A DNA stretch of 64,000 nt from Bacteroidota bacterium (GTDB lineage: Bacteria > Bacteroidota > Bacteroidia > Chitinophagales > Chitinophagaceae): positions 103,128 to 167,127 of the forward strand of contig VGGR01000003.1 of the NCBI GenBank assembly GCA_016868585.1, given 5' to 3'. The notes below the pieces were generated by a model. That model had not been told where the DNA came from. It did not search any database and saw only the letters and a list, made by a program, of their open reading frames with translations. Below are positions 43,690 through 51,988 of the stretch, in pieces. Position numbers and translations under genes: made by a program. Numbering within the stretch: the first letter of the stretch is position 1; every line of letters starts with the position of its first letter.

Positions 43690-43697
43690 TATATTTG
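43690..43697 (+). promoter_or_regulatory. Putative -7 element for psd
   Basis: TATATTTG 21 bp before the ATG at 43719, overlapping the TTG codon that could otherwise be read as an earlier start. Confidence 0.45.
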
Positions 43698-43718
43698 CGT
43701 CCAATAAATGCGCATGCA

Positions 43719-44369
43719 ATGACTTTACATCGCGAAGGTACTCCCACTATTTTATTGGTAACAACGGCAGTAGTGCTCATTAATGCCGGCGTCTGTTATG
43801 CCAGTGCTTCTACCCTAGTGATGGGTCTAACTTTATTTATTACCATATGCTTTTGGCTTTTTATCCTTTCTTTTTTTCGCGTACCATCCCGTACGCATAC
43901 CCTGCAAGAAGGCGCTGTAATTGCACCTGCGGACGGGCAAGTAGTGGTGATCGAGGAAGTACAAGCGGACGAATACTTTAGTGATCGTCGTATTCAGGTA
44001 TCTATTTTCATGGGTCCATTAAATGTACATGTGAATCGTAATCCGGTAAGTGGCCAAGTGATGTATAGTCAATATCATCCCGGTAAGCATCTGGTAGCCT
44101 GGCATCCAAAATCTTCTACAGAAAACGAAAGACACAGCGTAGTATATAAATCGCAGGGCAAAGAAATTCTGGTAAAACAAATTGCCGGCGCGTTGGCTAA
44201 ACGCATAGTCAATTATTTAAAACCGGGCCAAGCGGTACAACAAACCGAGGAAATGGGGTTTATCAAATTTGGATCAAGGGTAGATTTATTATTGCCCCTT
44301 GATGCAAAAATTCTAATCAAATTGGGCGATAAGCCTCAAGGTGGTGTTACGGTATTGGCCACGCTCTGA
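43719..44369 (+). CDS. psd: Phosphatidylserine decarboxylase (short, Psd-related)
   Basis: Pyruvoyl enzyme converting phosphatidylserine to phosphatidylethanolamine, 216 residues. Two TM helices (about 11-55) are followed by the catalytic domain with VIAPADGQV and FMGPLNVHVNRNP. The self-cleavage site is the Gly-Ser of IKFGSRVD near the C-terminus, which generates the pyruvoyl group. This is the compact archaeal/Bacteroidota type. ATG 43719 starts with MTLHREGTP, which matches family members; a TTG at 43695 overlaps the -7 box. It is contiguous with the convergent nucleotidase gene. Confidence 0.92.
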   Translation: MTLHREGTPTILLVTTAVVLINAGVCYASASTLVMGLTLFITICFWLFILSFFRVPSRTHTLQEGAVIAPADGQVVVIEEVQADEYFSDRRIQVSIFMGPLNVHVNRNPVSGQVMYSQYHPGKHLVAWHPKSSTENERHSVVYKSQGKEILVKQIAGALAKRIVNYLKPGQAVQQTEEMGFIKFGSRVDLLLPLDAKILIKLGDKPQGGVTVLATL

Positions 44370-45092
44370 TCAGAGGATTTTTTTTAGTTCAAGCAAAGAA
44401 AATACGGTGTGGGTGGGAAAGCTTCCATCGGAAAGCGACTCTATCTCTTGCGTAATATGATTCACGTGGATCTGATGAATGCCCGCATTACGCGCACCCA
44501 GAATATCTACTTCCAAGGTATCTCCGATCATCACACTCTCAGCTGCCACCGCACCTGCTTTTTCAAACGCATAAGTAAAAATTTCAGGCCTTGGCTTCAA
44601 ACTGCCAGATGCCTCAGAAGTGACCACAGCTTTAAAATAAGGAGTGAGGCCCGAATATTTCAGTTTACTATGTTGTGTTTTTTCAAAACCATTGGTAATT
44701 AAGTGCAGCGAATACCCTTTGTTCCGTAAGTAATCCAGTATTTCAATAGCGTGAGGGAAAAGCAAAGTCCTACTGGGAAGCAGGGACAGAAATTCTGTAC
44801 TCAATGCCTCCGCTAAGGCCTCATCTGCTATTTTAAAATCCAATAGGCTAAGACGCATCCGCTTGATACGTAGTTCTTCTTGAGGTATAATACCATTTCG
44901 ATAGCGTCCCCATAATTTCTCATTATGTAGCAGATAATTCCTATAGAACCGTTCAAAGTCATCCACCCCACGGGTGGCTAAGTCCAATGCTGAATAAAGG
45001 TGTTGCAAGGTTGCTTTTGCATTGGCTTCAAAATCCCAAAGGGTATGATCCAGATCAAAGAATATATGTTTGTAGGTAATTGCGGAAGACAC
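44370..45092 (-). CDS. HAD-superfamily nucleotidase, YjjG type
   Basis: Noncanonical pyrimidine nucleotidase, 240 residues. HAD motifs: FFDLDHTLWDF (motif I, nucleophile Asp), LITNG (motif II), KPRPEIF (motif III Lys) and MIGDTLEVDILGARNAG (motif IV). YjjG homologues hydrolyse dUMP and damaged or halogenated pyrimidine monophosphates, limiting their entry into DNA. Start: GTG at 45092 gives the family-length N-terminus; the only ATG (45155) would add 21 residues and overlap the SDR gene start region. It is divergent from that SDR. Confidence 0.85.
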   Translation of the reverse strand: MSSAITYKHIFFDLDHTLWDFEANAKATLQHLYSALDLATRGVDDFERFYRNYLLHNEKLWGRYRNGIIPQEELRIKRMRLSLLDFKIADEALAEALSTEFLSLLPSRTLLFPHAIEILDYLRNKGYSLHLITNGFEKTQHSKLKYSGLTPYFKAVVTSEASGSLKPRPEIFTYAFEKAGAVAAESVMIGDTLEVDILGARNAGIHQIHVNHITQEIESLSDGSFPTHTVFSLLELKKIL

Positions 45093-45097
45093 TTGAA

Positions 45098-45125
45098 TTG
45101 ATTTAAACAGGGGTTGATACCTTTG
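45098..45125 (+). promoter_or_regulatory. Putative promoter of the SDR gene
   Basis: TTG (45098-45100), 17 bp, TACCTTTG (45118-45125), then 17 bp to the ATG at 45143. A good match to the Bacteroidota consensus. Confidence 0.6.
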
Positions 45126-45142
45126 CAAAATAAGGATAAACA

Positions 45143-45853
45143 ATGGGTATGGCATTAACAGTAGTTATTACAGGAGCATCTCGTGGAATTGGAAAGGCAT
45201 TGGCTATTCAATTTGCCGCAGCAGGGTATGAGTTATTGTTATCAGCCAGACATGCGGAAGGACTAGCGGTTACGGTTAAGCAGTTGCGCGAACAATTCCC
45301 TAATAGCAAGATTCATAAAAAAGCAGTAGATCTGTCCATTGCGGAGCAAGCCATGGAGTTGGGTCAATGGTGTCTCTCTTTTTCCACTCCTGATATTTTA
45401 ATCAATAATGCAGGATTATATCAGCCCGGGTCACTCAAAGATGAACCGGCGGGTCAACTGGAGAAACATTTACAAGTAAATTTAGGTAGCGCTTATCATC
45501 TGACTCGTGTCTTACTTCCCACCATGATCCAACGAGGCACAGGGCATATTTTTAATATCTGTTCCATTGCTTCGCTACAGGCCTATCCTAACGGGGGTTC
45601 TTATTGCATCAGCAAGCACGCGTTGCATGGGTTTACTCAAAACCTTCGGGAAGAGTTAAAACCTACCGGAGTTAAAGTAACCGGAGTGTATCCAGGAGCG
45701 GTACTGACGGATTCCTGGGGTGATTTTGATAATTCATCAGGGCGAATCTTGGAAGCTGACGATGTAGCTAAAATGGTGCTACAAGCTGCTCAATTGTCGC
45801 CTCAGGCCTGCGTAGAGCAAATTGTGTTGCGCCCTCGGTTAGGAGATCTATAA
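45143..45853 (+). CDS. Short-chain dehydrogenase/reductase
   Basis: NAD(P)-dependent oxidoreductase, 236 residues. TGASRGIGKA binds the cofactor, NNAGLY is the NNAG motif, the catalytic Ser is in ICSIAS, and YCISK is the catalytic Tyr/Lys pair. PGAVLTDSWG is the usual PG motif region. It belongs to the classical 3-ketoacyl-ACP reductase-like subfamily, but the context does not show its substrate. It is convergent with the response regulator. Confidence 0.9.
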   Translation: MGMALTVVITGASRGIGKALAIQFAAAGYELLLSARHAEGLAVTVKQLREQFPNSKIHKKAVDLSIAEQAMELGQWCLSFSTPDILINNAGLYQPGSLKDEPAGQLEKHLQVNLGSAYHLTRVLLPTMIQRGTGHIFNICSIASLQAYPNGGSYCISKHALHGFTQNLREELKPTGVKVTGVYPGAVLTDSWGDFDNSSGRILEADDVAKMVLQAAQLSPQACVEQIVLRPRLGDL

Positions 45854-45857
45854 CCTA

Positions 45858-46565
45858 TTACTCCGCGTACTTATATCCTACACTACGGACAGCATGAAAG
45901 TAGCGGGGATTACGACTATCTGTTTCAAAATACTTTCTAAAATTCAGGATAAAATTATCAATGGTGCGGGTGGTGGGGTATACCTGATATCCCCAAACTG
46001 TTTGCAAAATTTTTTCCCGAGGCACTACCTCGTTCTTATTCTCGATGAGTAGTTTCAATAACATGGTTTCCTTCTTGGAAAGCTGAATACGTGTTCCAGC
46101 TACCCCAATGGCTTCCTGCGCTTTGAAGTCAATGGTGTTGGGCCCAAATTGATATTGTAAGTCTATCGAGTTTCTGTCCTGTAGCCTTTTGTTTTTATCA
46201 ATGAGCTTGTGAACGCGCAATAGAAGTTCTTCAAGATTAAAGGGTTTGGTCAGGTAATCATCAGCCCCTTTTTTTAATCCACAGACCCGGTCCGCGCTGG
46301 TATTTTTTGCACTTAGGATGATGATGGGGATTTCATTATTGCTGATACGGATTGATTCTGCAACATCCAGTCCATTCATCTCAGGAAGCATTACATCTAG
46401 AATAAGTAGGTCAAAATATTCGTTAGCGATTGCTTTTAAGGCAGCGGCACCATCGTAGGCCGAACTAACGCCATAACCTTCCAACTCGAGATTTAATTTG
46501 AGTGCTTCATGTAAGTTTTCTTCATCCTCCACTAAAAGGATGGATCCTTTTTCCGGCTGGTACAT
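45858..46565 (-). CDS. OmpR/PhoB-family response regulator
   Basis: DNA-binding response regulator of 235 residues. Receiver domain: acidic pocket in LLVEDEEN, phospho-acceptor Asp57 (ILDVMLPEMNG), Thr/Ser in LSAKN and Lys107 in LTKPFN. The C-terminal winged helix carries LSKKETMLLKLL and RTIDNFILNFRKYF, with a final RSVGYKY typical of PhoB/OmpR. The start overlaps the 3' end of the sensor-kinase gene by 34 bp, so the pair is translationally coupled. Target genes are unknown. Confidence 0.95.
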   Translation of the reverse strand: MYQPEKGSILLVEDEENLHEALKLNLELEGYGVSSAYDGAAALKAIANEYFDLLILDVMLPEMNGLDVAESIRISNNEIPIIILSAKNTSADRVCGLKKGADDYLTKPFNLEELLLRVHKLIDKNKRLQDRNSIDLQYQFGPNTIDFKAQEAIGVAGTRIQLSKKETMLLKLLIENKNEVVPREKILQTVWGYQVYPTTRTIDNFILNFRKYFETDSRNPRYFHAVRSVGYKYAE

Positions 46566-47554
46566 GGAGCAAAGTTAATGTGGAATACACTGCCTTTTGG
46601 AGCATTATCCCTGACTCCCAGGGTGGCCTTGTGGTGGTGAGCAATACGTTCGCATAAATATAATCCGAGGCCCGTACCCTTGGTAGTACGAGTAGCTTCG
46701 TTGCCGATTCGATAAAATCGTTCAAAGATTTTTTTCTTTTCTGTATCCGCTATGCCTTCTCCTTGGTCAGCCACTTCCAATAACACTTCATTTCCTGTTT
46801 TGTTAAGCTGAACCGTAATGACGGATTGCGCTGGTGAATAGTTTATAGCGTTTTCCAAAAGGTTATTCATTAGCATTTGAAGCAGCAATGCATCTCCCTG
46901 TAAATCTATTTCCTGTTCAATAGTGGATTCAATCACCCGACCCGGGAATCGATTGCCCATATCTTTGATACAGTCTGTTACCAACAACGAAAAATCCAGT
47001 TCTTCCTTTTCGCTGGCAAAACCATTATTTTCCAACTGTGCGGAAACCAGGATATTATTAGTCAAAAAATTCAATCGACTGGTTTCCTCTAACGCAATGC
47101 GGATAAGTTTCTCTTGTTTTTCTGGTTCCAGCTTATAGCGTTGCATGGTTTCCAGATTCAACCGGGTTACGGCTATAGGCGTTTTTAACTCGTGGGAAAC
47201 CGCCATCATAAATTGCTGCTGTTGTTGCTGTGCCCGGAGCTGTCTGCGAACAGCCCTAAATACGCCTATCGCACCAATCAGTATCACTATAAAAAAAGTG
47301 ATTCCTTCGCCATAGTATTTTGTACTGTTTCTGCTGGTCAGGGATTCAATAGCTACTACTCTTTTTTCTTTTTCAGCCAGGTCTAACTGCGGCGTCTGCA
47401 ACTCCAAAAGTTGAAGTTGCTCGGCACGGATTTGTTGATTTTGGTTTTCAAGTGAAATCAACCACCAAAGTAGTGCGGCAAGAATATAGGCCAGTAAGGA
47501 CCAGTACACGATGGTGGTTCTTCTGAGTTTTAGTTTGCGAGTATCTGCTGCCAT
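46532..47554 (-). CDS. Membrane sensor histidine kinase
   Basis: A 340-residue kinase. TM1 (about 15-35) and TM2 (about 85-105) enclose a short ~50-residue periplasmic region, and no HAMP domain is visible. The His box is MMAVSHELKTPIAV. The ATP-binding core has the N box in LLENAINYSP, DQGEGI (G1), FERFYR and GTGLGLYL (G2). A run of six glutamines (AQQQQQQF) precedes the His box. ATG 47554 overlaps the gldH stop by one base; the gene belongs to the yicC-gldH operon and feeds the downstream response regulator. Confidence 0.94.
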   Translation of the reverse strand: MAADTRKLKLRRTTIVYWSLLAYILAALLWWLISLENQNQQIRAEQLQLLELQTPQLDLAEKEKRVVAIESLTSRNSTKYYGEGITFFIVILIGAIGVFRAVRRQLRAQQQQQQFMMAVSHELKTPIAVTRLNLETMQRYKLEPEKQEKLIRIALEETSRLNFLTNNILVSAQLENNGFASEKEELDFSLLVTDCIKDMGNRFPGRVIESTIEQEIDLQGDALLLQMLMNNLLENAINYSPAQSVITVQLNKTGNEVLLEVADQGEGIADTEKKKIFERFYRIGNEATRTTKGTGLGLYLCERIAHHHKATLGVRDNAPKGSVFHINFAPCTSRKKDPSF

Positions 47555-48048
47555 CAACGTCTTTTTTCAATTCGAAGACCAATATTCAGCACTTGCTCCA
47601 AAGGGTCTTCGCGCATAATTTGTTTGATGGACACGATATATTTTCCTTTTTTTCGAAAGGACACCTGGTTTTCTATTAATTCATTGAGCAAGGGAATGCG
47701 GTGTTCGTAGATATCGTCCATACCGGTGCCCAGCCATCCTGCCTGATTGGTGCCCAGTTGTTTTTCCGTCTTGAATCTGTATTGATTTCCGTCTGGACTT
47801 TGCAAGCTTATTTCCAACCAAATATTGTTATAGTGATACAGGTCTCGATGCCGGATTGTGATTGAAAGGTCATAACGGGCGGTCGTGTCAGTAATTACAA
47901 AAGCAAACTGGGGAATAAAACTACTATTCCATCGGTGGGCAGGAATAGCAAAAGTTTGCTCATATAAATTGATGGGGGTACAAGAAAAGTTGCTTGTACT
48001 GAGCAGGAATAGGTAGCCCAGTGTAAAGGGAAAACGCGATTTACACAT
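47554..48048 (-). CDS. gldH: Gliding motility lipoprotein GldH
   Basis: A 164-residue lipoprotein. The signal peptide ends at STSNFSC (lipobox Cys), and the mature part reads LYEQTFAIPAHRWNSS then TDTTARYDLSITIRHRD and YNNIWLEI, matching GldH. In Flavobacterium, GldH is needed for gliding and for type IX secretion-linked adhesin function, but the gene is also kept in non-gliding Bacteroidota. Here it sits between yicC (37 bp upstream) and a sensor kinase whose start overlaps its stop. gldK-N and sprA are not in the window. Confidence 0.87.
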   Translation of the reverse strand: MCKSRFPFTLGYLFLLSTSNFSCTPINLYEQTFAIPAHRWNSSFIPQFAFVITDTTARYDLSITIRHRDLYHYNNIWLEISLQSPDGNQYRFKTEKQLGTNQAGWLGTGMDDIYEHRIPLLNELIENQVSFRKKGKYIVSIKQIMREDPLEQVLNIGLRIEKRR

Positions 48049-48085
48049 GCAACAAAATTAAGCCGAAAAAACAGGGATTCTGCTG

Positions 48086-48961
48086 CTAAAGTATGTTAAG
48101 CGCCTGTTCTTTTGCCTTTTCCAGTTCGTCCTTCATTTCTACCACTAATCGCTGGATGCCGGCATCATAGGCCTTGGAGCCTGTTGTATTGATTTCGCGA
48201 CCTATTTCTTGTAGAATAAAGGAGAGTTTTTTCCCCTTTCCCTCTTCGGCAGTTGCAACCTGCTCTCGAAAATAACTGCAATGGTTGCTAAGGCGAACCA
48301 ACTCCTCAGTGATATCCATCTTTTCGATATAATAGATCAGCTCCTGCTCCATTCTGTTCCGGTCAATGGCTTCGTCCTTGAGCTGCTCTTTCATGGACTT
48401 ATTCATCGAAGCACGAAGTTTTTCACGACGCACCGGATCTAATGCAGCAATTGCTGTTTGTCGCTTCTCTATTTGATTAATTCGCTCCAGCAAATCTGCT
48501 TCCAATGCTTTTCCTTCCTCTTTACGATGTTTATTTATGGCAGTAATAGCCCCTTGTAAACCTTGTTTAAATAGCACCCACTCTGCTTCTGTCAGCCCAT
48601 CGCTTCCGGAAATAATCACATCCGGTAATTTTAACAGAGAGGGTAACAATTGGCTGGTGTCCAAGCCAAGTTCAGCGGCCAATTGTGCTAACGGTTGGTA
48701 GTAGGAACGAGCCACCTGCGTATTGATCGATACAGGAACAGTGGGGCCTGCTTCTTTTAAACTGATTTGACAGTCAATGCTGCCCCGTCCTAAATTTTCT
48801 GCTAAGCATTTTCGAATTTCAAACTCATATGGTTTGAGTAAGGCTGGCATTTTTAATTGTAGCTCAAACTGTTTGCCATTGAGAGCTTTGAGATCAATGG
48901 AAAACAGCTTATCGCCTACGGAAACAGCGGCTCTGCCAAAGCCGGTCATGGAGTTAAGCAT
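48086..48961 (-). CDS. yicC: YicC-family endoribonuclease/RNase adaptor
   Basis: A 291-residue protein of the YicC/YloC stress-induced family, implicated in small-RNA turnover. The conserved start MLNSMTGFGRA and the C-terminal EIGREINTTGSKAYDAGIQ (the catalytic/acidic core region ending in VEMKDELEKAKEQALNI) are intact. The N-terminal beta domain includes KALNGKQFELQLKMP. It appears to head an operon with gldH and the two-component genes. A TACCTTTA box lies at 48976-48983, just downstream of an orphan terminator. Confidence 0.93.
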   Translation of the reverse strand: MLNSMTGFGRAAVSVGDKLFSIDLKALNGKQFELQLKMPALLKPYEFEIRKCLAENLGRGSIDCQISLKEAGPTVPVSINTQVARSYYQPLAQLAAELGLDTSQLLPSLLKLPDVIISGSDGLTEAEWVLFKQGLQGAITAINKHRKEEGKALEADLLERINQIEKRQTAIAALDPVRREKLRASMNKSMKEQLKDEAIDRNRMEQELIYYIEKMDITEELVRLSNHCSYFREQVATAEEGKGKKLSFILQEIGREINTTGSKAYDAGIQRLVVEMKDELEKAKEQALNIL

Positions 48962-48994
48962 AGCATTGCTTTGTGTAAAGGTATCAGAATTGGT

Positions 48995-49025
48995 AAATAA
49001 AAAATCCCTCCGTAATCGGAGGGAT
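48995..49025 (-). terminator. Terminator-like hairpin upstream of yicC
   Basis: On the minus strand ATCCCTCCG/CGGAGGGAT is a perfect 9-bp stem with a 4-nt loop and is followed by a TTTTTTATTT tract. No gene on this strand ends here: the next upstream coding sequence is lpxD on the plus strand. It may end an unannotated small RNA or insulate the yicC promoter. Confidence 0.65.
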
Positions 49026-49182
49026 CTATATGGATGGGTTAGTAAGTACTGGGAAACGAATTTCCCTTCACAATATTAAGCACTTATTTGTTTATTAAAA
49101 AATTTTTTTAGGATCTATTTTATCAACATTTTAAAAATTCATGTGGATAAGCGTAATTGAAAGGCTGCATTGCTATCGTTAC

Positions 49183-49190
49183 TACCTTTG
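49183..49190 (+). promoter_or_regulatory. Putative -7 element for lpxD
   Basis: TACCTTTG 15 bp before the ATG at 49206. TTG at 49157-49159 is 23 bp upstream, at the long end of known spacing. Confidence 0.5.
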
Positions 49191-49205
49191 CAAAAATCAA
49201 ATCAT

Positions 49206-50156
49206 ATGCAATTTGAAAATCCCATTCCGCTTACCACAATTGCACCGTTAATTGATGCAACACTCATAGGAGATAATGGGTTTGCAGCAAATGGTATCAA
49301 TGAAATTCATCGCGTGCAAGCAGGCGATTTAGTTTTTGTCGATCATCCCAAATACTATAACACGTGTATTCAGTCTGCAGCGAGTTTTATCATCATAAAC
49401 CAGAAAGTGGAAGTGCCTGCAGGAAAAGCGCTGTTGGTTGTAGAGAACCCTTTTGAGGCCTATCTGCGTATTGTAGAAGCATACCGCCCCTTTAAACCAT
49501 CACTGCAACCTATCAGTACAACAGCTGTAATTGGGAAGGACACACAAGTACTGCCAGGAGTATATATTGGCAACCATGTACGGATTGGTACTAATTGTAT
49601 TATCCACCCCAACGTTACCATTTTGGATCATTGTATTATCGGTAACAATGTAGTGATTCAAGCCGGTACGGTAATTGGTAGTGATGCATTTTACTACAAT
49701 AGAAAAACAAACCGTCCGGTACAGTATAAAAAAATGAATAGCTGCGGACGGGTGTTGATTCATGGTGAGGTGGAAATAGGAGCCGGCTGTACCATTGACC
49801 GGGGCGTAACATCCGATACCATCATTGGAACAGGAACTAAGCTGGATAATCAGGTTCATGTTGGGCACGATACCGTTATTGGCCGCAATTGTTTATTGGC
49901 CGCACAGGTAGCTATAGCGGGGGCTGTTACCATTGAAGATGAAGTAACGCTATGGGGCCAGGTAGGCGTAAACAAAACCCTCCAAATTGGGAAAGGTGCC
50001 ACAGTGTTAGCGCAAAGCGGAGTGCCCGGTAACCTTATTGGAAATAAAATTTACTTTGGTACGCCTGCTGATACTGCCATGAGAAAAAAAAGAGAACTAA
50101 TTTGGATCAAACGTATTCCTGAGATCTGGAAAAAAATCAAAAGCACTCAAGCGTAG
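49206..50156 (+). CDS. lpxD: LpxD-type UDP-3-O-acylglucosamine N-acyltransferase
   Basis: Transfers a 3-hydroxyacyl chain to UDP-3-O-acylglucosamine in lipid A synthesis, 316 residues. An N-terminal uridine-binding domain is followed by about ten hexapeptide repeats (for example VLPGVYIGNHVRIGT) forming a left-handed beta-helix. The catalytic His lies in VHVGHDTVIG, and AAQVAIAGAV is the conserved acyl-chain region. ATG 49206 matches the family start; the 12 residues from an earlier codon would lie inside the promoter. Bacteroidota often carry a second LpxD-like gene, so the annotation may refer to a paralogue. The 3' end overlaps the convergent epimerase gene by 10 bp. Confidence 0.88.
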   Translation: MQFENPIPLTTIAPLIDATLIGDNGFAANGINEIHRVQAGDLVFVDHPKYYNTCIQSAASFIIINQKVEVPAGKALLVVENPFEAYLRIVEAYRPFKPSLQPISTTAVIGKDTQVLPGVYIGNHVRIGTNCIIHPNVTILDHCIIGNNVVIQAGTVIGSDAFYYNRKTNRPVQYKKMNSCGRVLIHGEVEIGAGCTIDRGVTSDTIIGTGTKLDNQVHVGHDTVIGRNCLLAAQVAIAGAVTIEDEVTLWGQVGVNKTLQIGKGATVLAQSGVPGNLIGNKIYFGTPADTAMRKKRELIWIKRIPEIWKKIKSTQA

Positions 50157-51139
50157 TGCTGACTATAACGCGCACAGGCCTGCTCAATGGTTTTAGTTAG
50201 CGGAGTATATTGAAAAGAAGGAAAAGTGGAAAGTAATTTTCGCTTATCAAACGCTGTTTTGCTTTGAGCTACTTGTGCACTTTCCCTTGTCAGCAGCGGC
50301 TTTTTGCCTGTGATCATGGAACGAATGGCCTCTATCCGCCAGGCCAGCCCTAATATAAACGCATTGGCTTTTAATCGGGGAACCGGTTTATTGAAGCCGT
50401 TTGCAATTTGTGCTTGTAATTTTTGAAAAGGCCAAGTATCTCCGTTCACCACATAGCGTTCTCCATTTTTCCCCTCTTCCAATAATAATAATGTTGCCTT
50501 TGCCACATCCTGAACATCTACAAACCCATTGAGACCGGGGGTATACCACTTGAATCCATCATGCATTTGTTTAAATATAGCGCAGCTGCTCTTAGTCCAA
50601 TCTCCAAAGCCCAGAATAGTGCTGGGGTTGAGAATAACAGTATCGAGACCTTCGCAATGCCCCCGCCATACGTGCAGCTCAGCTTTATATTTGCTACGCG
50701 CATAATGCGTTTGCAGCGGATTTTCTTCCCATTTTGCTGTTTCATCTACATGACCTCCGCCTACCTTTCTTCCCAGCGCTGCCACTGAACTAATATGCAC
50801 CAGGCGATTTACCTTTTTCTCCAAACAGGCATTAACAATATTGGCGGTACCCTCCACATTGATCTGATAGAGGGCTTTTCTTTCGCTTGCAGTAAATGAT
50901 ATTATGGCTGCTGCATGAATTACGGCATCTATATTTTCCATGGCTTCCTCCAGTCCTACAATATCCAGCACATCTCCATTTATCCATTGCACCTTACCCA
51001 TTACGGCAGGATCTATCCAATGCGGAATGGTTGAATCACGTCGCAAAGCATACACGGTATAGCCCTGTTGAACAAGAGCCGCTAAAATATAGGAACCCAG
51101 AAAGCCAGTTCCACCGGTAAGCAGAATTTTATTTATCAT
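50147..51139 (-). CDS. NAD-dependent epimerase/dehydratase family protein
   Basis: Extended SDR, 330 residues. TGGTGFLGSYIL is the NAD-binding glycine motif, DVLDIVGLEEAM the following acidic segment, and YARSK the catalytic Tyr/Lys. The C-terminal substrate domain is unremarkable. The closest pattern is the dihydroflavonol 4-reductase/3-beta-HSD-like group. It overlaps the hydroxyacyl-CoA dehydrogenase gene by 4 bp and is the last gene of a pheS operon. Substrate unknown. Confidence 0.88.
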   Translation of the reverse strand: MINKILLTGGTGFLGSYILAALVQQGYTVYALRRDSTIPHWIDPAVMGKVQWINGDVLDIVGLEEAMENIDAVIHAAAIISFTASERKALYQINVEGTANIVNACLEKKVNRLVHISSVAALGRKVGGGHVDETAKWEENPLQTHYARSKYKAELHVWRGHCEGLDTVILNPSTILGFGDWTKSSCAIFKQMHDGFKWYTPGLNGFVDVQDVAKATLLLLEEGKNGERYVVNGDTWPFQKLQAQIANGFNKPVPRLKANAFILGLAWRIEAIRSMITGKKPLLTRESAQVAQSKTAFDKRKLLSTFPSFQYTPLTKTIEQACARYSQHYA

Positions 51140-51975
51140 GCGTGATAAGCGTAATAGCCTTCCCCGGATTTTTTACCCCACTTACCCTGTTGCACTAATT
51201 GATGTTGAATCCAGGAAGGTTCCAGCCGCTCCGGTTTTCCTAATTGTTCATATACGGAACAACTTACGGCATAATTGATATCGTTTCCTATCAGGTCCAT
51301 CAATCGGAAGGGCCCCATTCTAAAACCTGCTGATGCCAACAAACGGTCAATTTGTTCAAAACTACCCGCATTGTTTTCGGCTAATCGCAGGGATTCTATA
51401 TAGTAAGGACGGGCAACGCGATTTACAATAAAACCAGGTGCGTCAGCACAAACTACGGCCGTTTTTCCAATTTGTTTGATGAGTGCAACGGCTGTATCAA
51501 TAATTTCAGGTTTGGTAAATGAAGTTTGCACCACCTCCACCAATTTCATTAAGGTAGCCGGATTAAAAAAATGTAAACCAATTACCCGTTCAGGGTGTAA
51601 AATTTGTTTGGCCATTTCTGTAATGGACAAGGAAGAAGTGTTACTTGCAAAAATGCAATCACCATGATTCAGTTCTGCCAATTGATTAAAGAGAGCCACC
51701 TTAGCTGCAGGCTTTTCTACAATGGCTTCTATAAATAATTCAGCCAAACATTCCTCCAGTTCAGGAGTATAGCGGATCAGTGCCCTTGTTTTTGATTTCT
51801 CCGCCTCCGAAATCTTTCCTTTTGCCAACTCTTTTTCATGCTCCAGTTGCGCCTGTGCCAGCGCCTGTGGATTTAAATCAAAAAGAAAGGTGGCAAAGCC
51901 AGCACGCGCCATAGTAAGCGCAATGCCCCTTCCCATGGTACCGGCACCACAAACCCCAATTGTTTGGATATCCAT
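51136..51975 (-). CDS. 3-hydroxyacyl-CoA (3-hydroxybutyryl-CoA) dehydrogenase
   Basis: NAD-dependent dehydrogenase, 279 residues, single-domain type without crotonase. GVCGAGTMGRGIA is the NAD motif; FASNTSSLSI and LHFFNPATLMKLVEVV (catalytic His) are diagnostic, as is PGFIVNRVARPYY. It belongs to the PaaH/HbdA group used in butyrate, phenylacetate or beta-oxidation metabolism. ATG 51975 is preferred over GTG 51981. It lies 13 bp downstream of pheS and overlaps the epimerase. Confidence 0.94.
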   Translation of the reverse strand: MDIQTIGVCGAGTMGRGIALTMARAGFATFLFDLNPQALAQAQLEHEKELAKGKISEAEKSKTRALIRYTPELEECLAELFIEAIVEKPAAKVALFNQLAELNHGDCIFASNTSSLSITEMAKQILHPERVIGLHFFNPATLMKLVEVVQTSFTKPEIIDTAVALIKQIGKTAVVCADAPGFIVNRVARPYYIESLRLAENNAGSFEQIDRLLASAGFRMGPFRLMDLIGNDINYAVSCSVYEQLGKPERLEPSWIQHQLVQQGKWGKKSGEGYYAYHA

Positions 51976-51988
51976 ACGCACAGATTTA

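Noticed and set aside
49026..49079. A ten-codon minus-strand peptide (GTG start) before the orphan terminator
   Set aside because: It is too short, has no conservation evidence, and could arise by chance in AT-rich spacer DNA.
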